DNA of 64,000 bases from Bodo saltans (Eukaryota; Euglenozoa; Kinetoplastea; Eubodonida; Bodonidae). The notes below the pieces were generated by a model that was not told the origin of the DNA, did no database searches, and was given only the letters and a program-made list of their open reading frames with translations. The translations under genes were made by a program, and so were the position numbers. This document shows, piece by piece, positions 18,502 through 29,300 of the stretch. The DNA is taken from NCBI GenBank assembly GCA_001460835.1, contig CYKH01000420.1, positions 62,149 to 126,148 on the forward strand, given 5' to 3'. Position 1 is the stretch's first letter; each line of letters opens with the position of its first letter.

Positions 18502-19830
18502 ATGCTCCCAGGACTGTGTGGCGAGATCTCCCCTGTTGCCAACCGTTTGTTCCTCGGTACGCAGCCAACGATGGCGGTTGAGCAGAGATTGCTACGACAA
18601 ATGCAAGTTGTCTACCCGTGGCTCGCCAGCAGGAAGCGTGTCAAGGAAGCAGGAACTGAGTTTATGGAGATTGACCTTGCCTCTATCGATGCGGAGCTTC
18701 TTCTTCGTTACAATCACGTCTTCTTTGCGCGTCGTCAAATCCACGACGAGCTGATAGAAAAGCAACTGACCCTCCTTGAATCCTCGAAGCCACCGAAGGC
18801 AGCAGAGGTTGCTATCACGCAAGGCCTGACCGATATCCATCGTGCCGCAGCAAAGCGCATCTATCATGAAATCAATGAGCTGCAAGCGTTGAAACCGACT
18901 TGCACTGTTTCAGGTCGCCGTGAACTGGAACCCTCTGCTGCATTTCAGTCGTATGACATTTTGACCATGATGCGTGTCGCCGAAGAGAATGCGGCGCCGG
19001 AGCTGAGCCACGTGGAGAGTCAATGCCGAGCGTTTCTTCCTGCGGATCGTGTCCATGACAGTGCTGCAGCCCTGGCACGTGAGATTTTTGCAACTGAAGG
19101 GGAAGCAAAAGCTCAGCTTGACAAAAAAGAGTTGAAGCTCTGGAGCCGACACAACGCCCCGGACTACAACAAAATTGGATGCGTTGCCAAGTACCGACCA
19201 CTAGAAGTTGCTGCCTACTACAGATTCTTCGGGGAGCGTATAGTGTCAACAAACAGTGGCTTCCGCCGCTCGTTGTGGGGCAACCTATTCCGCAAGATGG
19301 CGACAACGCCTTCGTACCTGACGTCCATTTCCCGGTACTGGGCGCTTCATTCGGGTTTAGACGCTCAAGGTCGCAGCGGTGCACCATCGACGATCCCGTC
19401 CAACATTGCTTCTGCTGCTTGCGAACATGATAAAATGTTTCGCGGACTTCAATTTCGAAACTTGTTTATGTATTCTAGCATTGAGGTTGCACGGCAGACA
19501 TGGAGAGTGGACAACTTTGTCCCTCTCATGCGACTGTTTCCGTTGATGGGCCAGCAAGCTTCGGATGAGGCCCTTGCATTTCTACTCGTCGAGGATTTCT
19601 GGGCGACGCTTACCAATTCAGAGTCGTCGATCGTGATCAACGACGCCATTATTCGAGCATCAAAGCAGTTTGTTGAGGATAATGCACTGTTGCACGATTC
19701 GAACATTGACGGACTTCTTAACAAAGCTCAATCTAGCGCCGCTCGGGTGCTGCCTGAGCCAAGTGTTGTGGCTTCTGGAAATTCTGAAGAGTCTGCCGCG
19801 ACTTTTTCAGAACCTGCTGTCTCTGCTTGA
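18502..19830 (+). CDS. Hypothetical protein, 442 residues
   Basis: No family is recognised. The ATG at 18,502 is used; a second in-frame ATG lies at 18,571. The protein is soluble, mainly helical and rich in Ala, Arg and Leu, with no signal peptide or membrane segment. Notable phrases are ELKLWSRHNAPDYNKIG, EVAAYYRFFGERIVS and NLFRKMATTPSYLTSISRYW. The last 30 residues are Ser/Ala/Glu-rich and look disordered. Coding status rests on the long uninterrupted frame, compositional match to the neighbours and correct orientation. A kinetoplastid-specific mitochondrial role is possible, but nothing here proves it. Confidence 0.8.
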   Translation: MLPGLCGEISPVANRLFLGTQPTMAVEQRLLRQMQVVYPWLASRKRVKEAGTEFMEIDLASIDAELLLRYNHVFFARRQIHDELIEKQLTLLESSKPPKAAEVAITQGLTDIHRAAAKRIYHEINELQALKPTCTVSGRRELEPSAAFQSYDILTMMRVAEENAAPELSHVESQCRAFLPADRVHDSAAALAREIFATEGEAKAQLDKKELKLWSRHNAPDYNKIGCVAKYRPLEVAAYYRFFGERIVSTNSGFRRSLWGNLFRKMATTPSYLTSISRYWALHSGLDAQGRSGAPSTIPSNIASAACEHDKMFRGLQFRNLFMYSSIEVARQTWRVDNFVPLMRLFPLMGQQASDEALAFLLVEDFWATLTNSESSIVINDAIIRASKQFVEDNALLHDSNIDGLLNKAQSSAARVLPEPSVVASGNSEESAATFSEPAVSA

Positions 19831-20013
19831 GGCCATGTTGAGGAACCTGATTGAGAAATCGATCATTCGTTGTAAGCTGACGATCATTTCTTTTCACTTG
19901 AACTTTGTGTGCAAACACTTCATTAACCATTTGGAAATGAATTGACCTCCTCATTTGCTGCCCCAAACGAGAAAGTACAAAAGAAAGTTTCCCAATAAAG
20001 CTCAGGTACCTGT

Positions 20014-21531
20014 ATGCTGTCGCCGACTGGCGTTGGTGCTGGGATTGGCGGCCCCTTTCAGCTGAAGCAGCGGGTCTATGCACTGCAACAAGGAACGCCA
20101 AGAAGGGCAACTATTTTGGAGATTGGAAATGCAGCAGACGGATCTGCTCAATACTATGTCCGATTTCTCGACCAAGATAGCAGAATGGATGCGTGGTATT
20201 CCGCATCCGAACTTCGACCATGTGAAGTGAAGGCGCCACGAATTCCAAGTGTTGCCGTCACACCTACTATCACCACTCGTGGCATGGCCAACAGGTTGGC
20301 CACCATGCAACAACAAGAAGGAGGCGGAGGCAGCAACTCCTCTGCTGCTACAATTATTGTGTCTGATGAGCCACCAAAGCGGCAGCCAGTGTCGCAGGAC
20401 ATTGCCACCAAGAGGCAACGCAAAGATAGCAGGAAAAAGAAGTCTGGTTTCTTACACAGCTCTCACAACTACCCAGCCATACTGCATCTGCGAACCATGA
20501 AGAGGGGCATGGTGACACGTGCCGGACCACAAGCGCCCATATACCTTTGCACCTCGCCGGTGCTCGTGTCAGATCTTGGTGCGGAAGCGACATTAGAGTT
20601 GCGTCAAATTTCGAGCGACAGCAGTCACCACAACTCAGTGAACCTCAGGCCAACGGCACTCACACCAACAGGCAGATTGACTGCTACGGCGCCGTTTGTG
20701 TTGCACCTATGTCCATGCTGCCTTGAACCTTTCTCATGCAATAATTCTGTGATTCGACATTTGCAGTATGTGTGCCTACGTCATCCCCCTGGCGTTGAGG
20801 TGTATCGTGACCCGGATCACGACATTATTCTGTTTGAGCTTGACGGGAAAGCAGAGCCTGATTTCGCAAACAATTTGGCGCTCCTCTCAAAGTTGTTTCT
20901 TGAGCACAAGGCACTCGATTGCGACATGACTCCGTTTAATTTTTACGTACTCTGTCAAGTCACATCGTTTGGATGCGAGGTTCTTGGATACTTCAGCAAA
21001 GAAAAGATTTCCCCGGACAACTTCAATTTGTCGTGTATCCTGACGCTGCCGCAGTATCAAGGCCGGGGAATTGGAAGGTTCTTGGTGGAGATCAGCTATG
21101 AGATCACCCGCCGTGAAGGCAAAGTTGGCTCGCCGGAGAAGCCTCTGAGTGACCTTGGCGAGGTCACCTACTTGAGTTACTGGAAGGATACTGTGTTGGA
21201 TTACCTTGCTGCGTCTGCTGACAAAGGCAGTGGTGTCTCAATTGCTGGTATCATCGCGTCGACGTGCATGACGCAACAGGACGTGATGATGACGCTGCAG
21301 AAGTTGAACATTTTGAGCGGTGGCGGTGGGAAGCAGGCACGGAAATTCTCCTTGTCGCTGACAAGTGAACACGTTCGTCAACACGAAGAGCGTAAAGCAC
21401 GGCGGCTCGCCAATCGTAGCAATAACTACATTTTCGATCCTGCATTGCTTTGCTGGCATCCGAGTTGGTACGAAAATCGGACGGAACTCTCTCCACGTTC
21501 CGCTGCTGGTGTTTTCACCGTTGCTGAGTGA
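20014..21531 (+). CDS. MYST-family histone acetyltransferase with chromo-barrel domain
   Basis: The 505-residue protein begins with a chromo-barrel/Tudor-knot domain at about residues 15-70 (QRVYALQQ, YYVRFLDQDSRMDAWYSASEL). A Lys/Ser-rich linker follows, then the MYST catalytic domain at about 225-440. That domain has a C2HC zinc finger (CPCC...H...C), the acetyl-CoA loop QYQGRGIGR, catalytic Cys341 in LSCILTL and general-base Glu375 in GSPEKPLSDLG, spaced 34 residues apart as in yeast Esa1 (C304/E338). The enzyme transfers acetyl groups from acetyl-CoA to histone lysines in the nucleus. Trypanosomatids have a small set of MYST enzymes (HAT1-3); the chromo-barrel argues against the shortest type, but I cannot assign an orthologue. 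The C-terminal winged-helix part of the fold is present. Confidence 0.95.
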   Translation: MLSPTGVGAGIGGPFQLKQRVYALQQGTPRRATILEIGNAADGSAQYYVRFLDQDSRMDAWYSASELRPCEVKAPRIPSVAVTPTITTRGMANRLATMQQQEGGGGSNSSAATIIVSDEPPKRQPVSQDIATKRQRKDSRKKKSGFLHSSHNYPAILHLRTMKRGMVTRAGPQAPIYLCTSPVLVSDLGAEATLELRQISSDSSHHNSVNLRPTALTPTGRLTATAPFVLHLCPCCLEPFSCNNSVIRHLQYVCLRHPPGVEVYRDPDHDIILFELDGKAEPDFANNLALLSKLFLEHKALDCDMTPFNFYVLCQVTSFGCEVLGYFSKEKISPDNFNLSCILTLPQYQGRGIGRFLVEISYEITRREGKVGSPEKPLSDLGEVTYLSYWKDTVLDYLAASADKGSGVSIAGIIASTCMTQQDVMMTLQKLNILSGGGGKQARKFSLSLTSEHVRQHEERKARRLANRSNNYIFDPALLCWHPSWYENRTELSPRSAAGVFTVAE

Positions 21532-21703
21532 GAGGCTTCACTTTGTTGTTTACGTCAAAGTACTGGGAAAAAAAAAACAATTGAAGCCGGTATTCTAATT
21601 CACATGTAGGAACAAATATCTTCTTGCACTTTTGGTTTTGTTGTGTGTCAATACAAAGGTCAGATGTCAAAACACTCCGTGTTCACAAACTAATTTGTTG
21701 GCG

Positions 21704-21737
21704 TCATCTCTCTCTCCCTCTACCCACAACCAAAAAG
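21704..21737 (+). promoter_or_regulatory. Probable trans-splice acceptor
   Basis: A CT-rich tract (about 21,704-21,724) is followed by the first AG at 21,736-21,737, eight bases before the PPR gene ATG at 21,746. This supports that ATG over the open TTG extension upstream. Confidence 0.6.
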
Positions 21738-21745
21738 TTAACGCA

Positions 21746-23527
21746 ATGCTTGCACCAGAAGGTGTCAACGGTCTTCTGCACGCATTGAAGAGGTGTGTAC
21801 AGCAGCGAAATCTTAATGCATCGTGTGGAGTCCTTCGACGAATTGTGAGCGAAGTCCCCTCACCAGATCCACATGACGACGGCAACAATGGGTCAGTTCA
21901 CTATGTGACGAATTCTTCGCCAAATGGCTCCAGAGAATCACATCACGATATTCTGCGTCATCAATCCGTGACGGATGCAATTCACATGGCACACCAGATA
22001 ACATCATCATCATCATCGCCGATAGACGCAACGCGGGCACCTTCGCTTAATATTCTGGCCCACGTTTCACAGCGGCGCGGGGACTGGAAACGAGCGTTGC
22101 AGTTTGTGTCACTTTCGCCCTCGCCGCCATCTCCCTCCTTTCTCTCAACAGTTGTTGTGGGAGAGCAGAACTGGAGAGTGATCGACTCATGGCGTCGTCA
22201 CAAGGATTGGCATTGGAACGTGCCGATGGTGATTGATCGCCTTGGCTCACTCGGAGCATGGCATGCAGCTCTACAAGTCGCTCTGGATGCCGAGCGAGCC
22301 TCGCCGCACTCTGATGTGTACTCCCTTGGTGTGCTGGTTCCATTGCTTGCTCGGCGTAGTGCTGACTGGTCGAAAGCACTGCGATTGTTTCAAGAAGGGT
22401 TTACTGTTGGGTCACTTCTTGACGATGATCTCGTGGCAACCATCTTGCGTGGTTGCGCAGCCTCAGGACGCTGGCAAGTCGCCATGAGCATCAGCTCGTC
22501 GCTAGCGCAAACACATCAGCTAAGTGCGAAGATAATGAGCACGTCTGTTGTGCGCGAGATTGCGCAGCTATGTCCACAATGGAACCTTTCGCTTGCTCTG
22601 TGTGCCAAGGCTATGGATCTCGGCGCCACGTTAGACGCACGTACCGTCGAATCGATCTTGGCCAAATGCGATCGACAAGGAGCATGGGAGGAAGCGACTG
22701 CCCTTTTCGAGTGGGCCACATCCAGCAAACTGCTTGAAGGCCGATTGTTTGAAGGAATGGATTCCTACAAAGCTGTGGTGCGATCATTTCATCACACTGC
22801 TCAGTGGGAGCGTGCAATGGAGGCCATCTCATGGATGGGGCACTGCAGCGACGCAGCGGCAACGACGGGCCTCCTCGAGCTGGTGGAGTTGAGTGAGAAG
22901 GCGGGGCATTGGGATGTTGCGTTACAAGCAGGAGCCCAGTTGCTCGAAGGGAACACCGCTGAGGATGACGATACTATTGGCGTGAGCATCCAAGCACCAA
23001 CACGCGGGCTCATCCCGCCCACCACGTACCTGTCTCTTCACTATGCATGTGCCGCGGGTCGGCAGTGGGCAGCCTCGTTGTCGCTCTATGACCGGCAGCT
23101 TACGGATCACAGAATATCGCCGCATCCACTTGCCGCCTGCTCGGTGCTTCAAGCATGCTACAACGCGAAAGCGTGGTCCCAAGGGCTGGGGTTGTACGCG
23201 ATATTGCAAGCGTCAAAGCCTCGAGTGATCGTCCCGCCGTTGGCGCATGCCCTCACGATGAAGCTATGTGTCGAACAGAACAGGTGGATGGACGCCCTTC
23301 AGTTGCTTCGCTGGATGCAGGCGGATGGACTGCCGTTAGACAACCATGGGCAGAGGTTAGGGATGTGGGCTTCTGCACTTTGTGGATCATGGCTTCAGTC
23401 CCTTCGGCACTACCACGCCATTCCCAAGAGCGGCCGAACGTCGTTGGACTCGTTAGTGTTGCGGAAGTCGACGGAACACAGTGGACCTCTTGCAAAGGCG
23501 CTGGTCATGCGCCAGCTCAATTCATAG
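21746..23527 (+). CDS. Pentatricopeptide repeat (PPR) protein
   Basis: The 593-residue protein is built from degenerate helical pairs about 35 residues long. Recurrent signatures are RRGDWKRALQFV, LGAWHAALQVALDAE, RSADWSKALRLFQEG, ASGRWQVAMSISSSL, RQGAWEEATALFEWA, TAQWERAMEAISWM and EQNRWMDALQLLRWM. The pattern [GxW]-x-x-A-[LM] with a preceding helix is the PPR form common in kinetoplastids. PPR proteins bind single-stranded RNA and in this group mostly serve mitochondrial RNA processing, stability or ribosome function. The N-terminus is not a strong presequence. The ATG follows a clear splice acceptor by 8 bases. The RNA target cannot be deduced. Confidence 0.85.
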   Translation: MLAPEGVNGLLHALKRCVQQRNLNASCGVLRRIVSEVPSPDPHDDGNNGSVHYVTNSSPNGSRESHHDILRHQSVTDAIHMAHQITSSSSSPIDATRAPSLNILAHVSQRRGDWKRALQFVSLSPSPPSPSFLSTVVVGEQNWRVIDSWRRHKDWHWNVPMVIDRLGSLGAWHAALQVALDAERASPHSDVYSLGVLVPLLARRSADWSKALRLFQEGFTVGSLLDDDLVATILRGCAASGRWQVAMSISSSLAQTHQLSAKIMSTSVVREIAQLCPQWNLSLALCAKAMDLGATLDARTVESILAKCDRQGAWEEATALFEWATSSKLLEGRLFEGMDSYKAVVRSFHHTAQWERAMEAISWMGHCSDAAATTGLLELVELSEKAGHWDVALQAGAQLLEGNTAEDDDTIGVSIQAPTRGLIPPTTYLSLHYACAAGRQWAASLSLYDRQLTDHRISPHPLAACSVLQACYNAKAWSQGLGLYAILQASKPRVIVPPLAHALTMKLCVEQNRWMDALQLLRWMQADGLPLDNHGQRLGMWASALCGSWLQSLRHYHAIPKSGRTSLDSLVLRKSTEHSGPLAKALVMRQLNS

Positions 23528-23688
23528 CTTTTGTTGTGATGACAACGAGAATAATGGTGAAGGTTGAAAGTTCGAGCAATGATCAAATAATAAACAGGGA
23601 GAGGGAAAATGATTCGTTATTAACAACCGTTCCTTGTAAATTTACTGAGAAAAACAAAGGAAGCCTCGAAAAAGTTACTCTCACTCAA

Positions 23689-24033
23689 ATGGCAGCGATT
23701 TTCGATCAAATTGCAGTGAAGGACCTCACCGTGAGTGCCGCATTTGGAGCGTGCGTTGGCGTCGCAGCAAAGAAGTTGACCAAGGACGCCATGTACGGTG
23801 TCGGCCTAGGTTTCATCGGTCTGCAGACTCTGAGCTACCTTGGATATGTCTCCATTGACTGGGGCAAGGTGGAGAAAGATATCATCAAGGCCGTGGACCA
23901 GAACAACGACGGGAAGTTTGATAAAGATGATGCTGTCATTCTTAGCAAGAAGGCTCTCGAGATTTTAAAAAAGGGGCTCCCTAATGCTGCAGGATTCACA
24001 ACGGGCTTTGCCGTCGGTGTGAAATTCTTGTAG
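23689..24033 (+). CDS. FUN14-family membrane protein with EF-hand-like loop
   Basis: The 114-residue protein has FUN14 features: a first hydrophobic segment with small-residue spacing (SAAFGACVGVAAKKLTKDA), a second (YGVGLGFIGLQTLSYLGYVS) ending in the signature SYLGYVSIDWGKVEKD, and a third C-terminal one (NAAGFTTGFAVGVKFL). Between the second and third lies DQNNDGKFDKDD at about residues 72-83, which has the spacing of an EF-hand calcium loop. FUN14 proteins sit in mitochondrial or related membranes; FUNDC1 is a mitophagy receptor in animals. No N-terminal LIR-like extension is present. The ATG at 23,689 is chosen because the longer open frame upstream overlaps the PPR gene and lacks family similarity. 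Confidence 0.88.
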   Translation: MAAIFDQIAVKDLTVSAAFGACVGVAAKKLTKDAMYGVGLGFIGLQTLSYLGYVSIDWGKVEKDIIKAVDQNNDGKFDKDDAVILSKKALEILKKGLPNAAGFTTGFAVGVKFL

Positions 24034-24141
24034 ACTATCGTGCGCCCAAGGATCATGGCTCATCGTTATTCACACTCCACATTTCACTCCTGATGGACAT
24101 TCACAACAAGGACAAAGAGAAAAAAATTGTCGATTTGCAAC

Positions 24142-24766
24142 ATGGCGTTATCCTCGTCGNNNNNNNNNNNNNNNNNNNNNNNNNNNNNNNNNNNNNNNNN
24201 NNNNNNNNNNNNNNNNNNNNNNNNNNNNNNNNNNNNNNNNNNNNNNNNNNNNNNNNNNNNNNNNNNNNNNNNNNNNNNNNNNNNNNNNNNNNNNNNNNNN
24301 NNNNNNNNNNNNNNNNNNNNNNNNNNNNNNNNNNNNNNNNNNNNNNNNNNNNNNNNNNNNNNNNNNNNNNNNNNNNNNNNNNNNNNNNNNNNNNNNNNNN
24401 NNNNNNNNNNNNNNNNNNNNNNNNNNNNNNNNNNNNNNNNNNNNNNNNNNNNNNNNNNNCAACCTTCATGAGGCGATGCAGCAATACCAACAGCTCAAAG
24501 AGACGGATGGTACATCAGGAGAAGGGTCATCAGCACTCGTGGTCGATTCTGGGCTGATCGCTGCTGCCAATGTCGCGTTGAACAGTAGTGGCCCAGGTTC
24601 ATCACGTGAGCACGTCAGCAGCTCACCTCGTGAGGCTTCGTCAACATCACCATGGACCAATGTTTCGAAACCTGCAAGCAATAGCAATTCAAGTGTCTCA
24701 AAGGCAGATCCGGCGGGGGAGACTGCGTTTACTGCTGAGCTTCCTTGGGAGGACGAAGATGAATAA
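24142..24766 (+). CDS. Unknown protein gene interrupted by an assembly gap
   Basis: An ATG at 24,142 starts MALSS and runs into the N block after six codons. After the gap a frame encodes NLHEAMQQYQQLKETDG, then a Ser/Ala/Pro-rich disordered stretch and an acidic end ELPWEDEDE, stopping at 24,766. The two sides lie in different frames across 300 Ns, so the real gap length is not 300 if they belong to one gene. No family can be named from the visible part. Two separate genes are also possible. Confidence 0.45.
24160..24459. other. Assembly gap, 300 N
   Basis: Exactly 300 undetermined bases, probably a scaffold gap of nominal or estimated length. It removes the middle of one coding region. Confidence 0.99.
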
Positions 24767-24986
24767 CGCACAGTTGCTGTTGACGCAACCTCAAACTCGA
24801 GGAAGGCTGCGCAGTGGCAGCCTTGCTCCCTCCCTTTCACTTTTCCTTTATCGTGCTGAAGAATAAACAATCGATGTTGTACGTCTGCAAACGTACTTGT
24901 TCTGCAACCTTTGGTTGTTGTCTTCTGGTGATTTTGAGAACATAAACAATCATTCACAGAAAATCGCCTTTCCACACAAAAGTTAG

Positions 24987-26261
24987 ATGCACTATGCCGT
25001 TCCATTAATTGGGCGCAGCATCTCAGCTCTCCAGCATGTTCAAGTTTCCCCCATTGCAGTGGAGCGCTTGGCGGTGGAACTGCTTGGAATTCCATTGAAT
25101 TCATCTTCGAGCACCCACTCAAAGCTTCATCAAAATTCATTGGTTCCTGCACTCGAATGCCGATTTAGGTTCGCTGACGATGACGATTCTGTTGTTCCCC
25201 TCTTGTTCGTTGGAGGTAGCTCTGGTGCATCGACAGCGCCTTCCAACGACGATGGAATTTACTATGCACTGGCCGACGGCCTCCCTGGTGCTGTTGCACT
25301 CACTCACAGTGAATTTCTCGAGCACCTTCCCTACGTGTCGTCGGCGACTTGTCGATACTATTCGACCGATGAGCTCACCAGCTCTATCTCCCTCATGGAT
25401 GCCAAGCACCAGCGCATCAGCTACTTGAGACACCCACTACACGAAGCAATTGCTGCAGCAATGGATCAAACACAACCTTTGGAGGATGCAATGTTGTCGA
25501 CGCCCCCTGGTGCGGGTCATCTGCTGCGAGAATTGGCATTCGTCACTCGAAAGCGTGCTGCAACACTTCGGGGACTGGAGCAGATCCTGGCCATTGGCAG
25601 CTCGTTGACTGCTCGCCATCTATCAATGGACTTCTCGTATCATTGCGGCACTCAAGATCATGCAATCAAACGCTATTTTGACATCTCTGGGGACATCGCA
25701 GGGCAATTCTTAGCACCCCTTACATTCCATGATGGCCGCTTTCATGGAGCGAAGGTGCTAAGTCGCTACGGTAGTGCAGTGTACGTTGGTTGCACGGTTG
25801 ACGAGGACATGGACTGTGTGTCGCCGTTTTGGCACCCTTTGGGAAGCGCGACTGCTCAGTCTGCTCCGCTGTTTCAACCGCCGGCCACAAGCACTGGTGG
25901 CGGTGTGCTGCGGCCCTCTCCCCAAGTGTTGGAGGTGGGGTGGCACAAATTGGACATCAACGGACCTCTCTCATCCTCAGCGCTCCTTCAATCAGAGTCG
26001 TTGTCGCGGTACATGACGACTACAGGAAATCGCAGTGAAGGCGACGATGGTATCGACGCGTCAAATTGGTTAAACGTTGGGTTGTTTGGTCGTGCGGTCG
26101 GCTCTAAGTATATTCAAGCACTGCCTGAAGGTTTGAGGAAGTCGCCAGCAGGCCAGACGCGAACGTCAGTTGTTGCTGGTGTGCGTCACAACACGTCGCG
26201 TAATGCTCTCGAACAAATTGGCGTTGTCGAAGGAACTGGTGACATCGTGATACTGCCCTAG
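24987..26261 (+). CDS. Hypothetical protein, 424 residues
   Basis: No family is recognised. The protein is soluble with no clear targeting signal. Ser-rich, probably disordered patches lie near residues 36-45 and 75-85. The better-ordered core has RRISYLRHP-like and GHLLRELAFVTRKRAATLRGLEQIL helices, and a beta-rich region around residues 215-275 (LSMDFSYHC, KRYFDISGDIAGQFLAPL, GRFHGAKVLSRYGSAVYVGC). The gene follows the usual short gap, and the composition matches the neighbours. The call rests on the long frame and context only. Confidence 0.8.
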   Translation: MHYAVPLIGRSISALQHVQVSPIAVERLAVELLGIPLNSSSSTHSKLHQNSLVPALECRFRFADDDDSVVPLLFVGGSSGASTAPSNDDGIYYALADGLPGAVALTHSEFLEHLPYVSSATCRYYSTDELTSSISLMDAKHQRISYLRHPLHEAIAAAMDQTQPLEDAMLSTPPGAGHLLRELAFVTRKRAATLRGLEQILAIGSSLTARHLSMDFSYHCGTQDHAIKRYFDISGDIAGQFLAPLTFHDGRFHGAKVLSRYGSAVYVGCTVDEDMDCVSPFWHPLGSATAQSAPLFQPPATSTGGGVLRPSPQVLEVGWHKLDINGPLSSSALLQSESLSRYMTTTGNRSEGDDGIDASNWLNVGLFGRAVGSKYIQALPEGLRKSPAGQTRTSVVAGVRHNTSRNALEQIGVVEGTGDIVILP

Positions 26262-26394
26262 GTTCTCACTTTTATTTTGAAGAGTGCTGCGTCATTGCCG
26301 TCGAAGTACACCCATTCGTCCATCTCCTCTTTTTGTGCGAATGCTTTCTTCTTGTCATTTCACTCTTGGGGTAAAAATAAAAGGAAGGGATTAC

Positions 26395-29300
26395 ATGTCC
26401 CGTGTTTTCTATCGTAGTTCCACAGATGGATGGCGTATTGGCGCAGCTGATGTCACCCAAACAAACAAGGCGACTGTTGTTGATGCGATAACAAACCTTG
26501 CTGAGACATGTCGAATGAGCGATATTTTTGTGCCCGCGGAAGATGCCACGGCGTTGTTAAATATGTCTTCTCACCCTGAACAGTTTCTTGCTGTCGACGA
26601 CGTTGCCCGTATGCAACCTTCGCCCCTCGCTGCAGTGCCATCGCTCGTCGAGCTTGCTCGTTATCGTGTACACAACGGCAAGTACGGCGTTAGTGTTGGC
26701 GACAATGTTGAATTGATCATCCATCACTTCAAGAATTCTCCTGAGTATCGCTCGGAGAACTGCACCTCGGCCGCAAGCATGGCGCCGAAGGTCATTGCAT
26801 CATTGCGGGCTAGCTGTAAATCGCAAACAGTCGTGGGAAGTGGGGCTGTCCCTGCTGCATTCAGTGCGTCGCTCTGCGCAGCGCTGTCATCGAAGGCACG
26901 CGGACCATCGCTACTGACTGCTCGGATTTCAGCTGCTCATACCGTTGCATCTGCGTTCACAAATACTGTGTACAATCGACGAGGGGAACTTTGCGTGCGA
27001 CGAACTGCAATCACATTTTCTGCTGATGAACAAGGGAGCGTTGGTCGCCCAATTGCAGCGATCATGCAGCATTATCTACTGGATCTTCGCCATTTCGGTA
27101 CGTTGGACGGATGCGAAGACAATTTTTGCATTTTCGCAATGATGATCTACGCCTTCAATCACGAGGAAAAAGAACGCGTTCATTTAAGTCGAAAGCAGAC
27201 AGACTTCCAGACGCAACGCGTCGTGAAAGAGCTTGATCACATCCATGAGTGCCGTAAGTGGTACACTGACTTCAACAAGGCGTTAGAGGTGCTCGGCATC
27301 GAGTTTTCGTCCAGGTTGACTCTTTACGCTCGCATGTCCGCGGTGCTGCATCTTCTGGAAATCGATTTCTTTGAAGACGGCTCGCACTCCAACTTGACGG
27401 CGGTGAAGTCGGTCGCAAGACTGCTGCAATTAGACTTCAACGCTGCGTCTCGAATCTTCGCCTCGAAAGACGTGTGCGTTGCTGCAGCGCGATGGTTGTA
27501 CGAGGCATCATTTATTACTCTTACCGACAAGATCAACGCGGCACTGAATGCGGCTGGTGCTTCGCGCGTTCAGCCAACGTCACCTAGTGAGGCATCATCC
27601 GTCGGAGAACGGCAACAAGAGGAGCCTGGTGCGCCCCGCTCCGCACTAAGCGTTACTGTTGTGTCTTTGCCTCGTCCACCAAGCAGCTCTTCCTCATCCT
27701 CATCGTCGTCGTCAACTGACAGTGGGCGTCTGTCCGTCTCTGATCTTAGCCTTAGTACTTTGTATGAAGACGTCACTCAGTGTTTCTACCGCACCACCGA
27801 AGTGGAATCGATCTACTGGCAGCGTGCGGGGCTCACTGTCCCACAAGTGTTGCAAGCTTTCTTAGACGAGACCGACAATTTTAATCTGCTTCGAACGATT
27901 AAAGGTAAGAACGGAGTCCAGCAATGTGCCCAATTAGTTGCTTCTGGGTCTGATGAACCTTCTGCGCTAGGAGCGTCGAAAAAGACCATTGAGGAGCATC
28001 TTCTCAAGCTTACGAAAAGCCGCCACATTGAAGTGGCGCCCGGTGATCTGACCGTTACTGTGCCGCATTGTTTTGGCAAGAGAACGTACGACTTTTCCCC
28101 AGAGGTTCAACGAAAGCGGCTTGACACCATTTATGTTGATCGATACGCTGAAATGCGAGAATTTCTCTTTGCAAACGCCGATGTCGAAACACAAGAGGCA
28201 TTGTACGCCTATGATCAGCAGCGAGACATGCAGTCATCTGTATTAGCAGGTCATGCGTTGCAAGTCAAACCAATAGTGGAACTTCTGCAATCATCAGATA
28301 ACGTGTTTTGGTGGGCCAAAGGCGCGCAGTTATTCGCTGGATTTCAAGGAGATGTGTTCGAGGACCAGCTGAAACTGAACACGCTGCTTCCAGTGATGAA
28401 GTTGCGTCAAGTCCTCCCCCGGCGCTACATTCCATGTCACGCATCATTTGTTGTGTCAGCCTACGCGTCGCTCCTCTCGCCGACTGAAAAGCAGCAGTAC
28501 CAACAGTACCTCCCTGGTGGCAACCGCGTCACGCAGCGGGATGACAACACCACGATGCTTATCGCCGAGGCGATCTTGACCAATGCTGACGTGTCGTACC
28601 TCGTCACGCCAGAAGCCACGATGCTCATTGAGAGCTCCATGATCATGAAGCTTCAACGAGTCTATCAAGAGTCGCTAGACAAACATGCGTCGCTTATTCA
28701 AGCCTACGCTCGATGCCACAATGCAAATCATCTCATTCGAGCACGGTTTCATGCTTGGAAAGAAGCTGTCAATGCCCTCGACTCCCACCGAGCTACAGTT
28801 GTGGCACAACACAAAGCCCAAGTGCAAAGTGCAGAACTGCACAAACTCCAGCGCTACGAACTGAGTGAGAAAGAAGCCACCGACCGAATTATGGTCCGTG
28901 ATCAGTACTGGGTTGAGTGGGTCGCGCTGCAAACGTCGTCGCAGCAAGAGCTTCAGTACCTTCTGCAGAAAATGGTCGCGCAAGCGATTCGAAAAGAGGA
29001 AAACTCTATCAAAAAAGCAGTGTCTCAGAGCCAGCGCAACGCCGTTGAGCAGTTAGCCTATCGCATTCAACAACGACTCCTATCACAAGGATCGCACCTT
29101 GACCACGTTGTGGAACAGAAGGAACGTGCACACGCAAATGCCTACAAACGCCTTGAGCGGGAAATGGAAGCTCACAAACGCTTGATGACGAAAAAACTTG
29201 AGGAAGAGGAAACAAAACTCGAGCTAAAGCAAAATCTTGCTGTGAAGCAAACGCGAGTGCTAAAGGTTGCTGTCGCTCGGGAGCAGCAGCGAGAAGAACT

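Noticed and set aside
23155-23688. N-terminal extension of the FUN14 gene
   Set aside because: Overlaps the PPR coding region in another frame and lacks FUN14 similarity.
27684-27720. TCN (poly-Ser) run as a mobile or regulatory repeat
   Set aside because: Simple codon-level Ser repeat within the switch II-replacing insert of the pseudo-myosin; no further structure.
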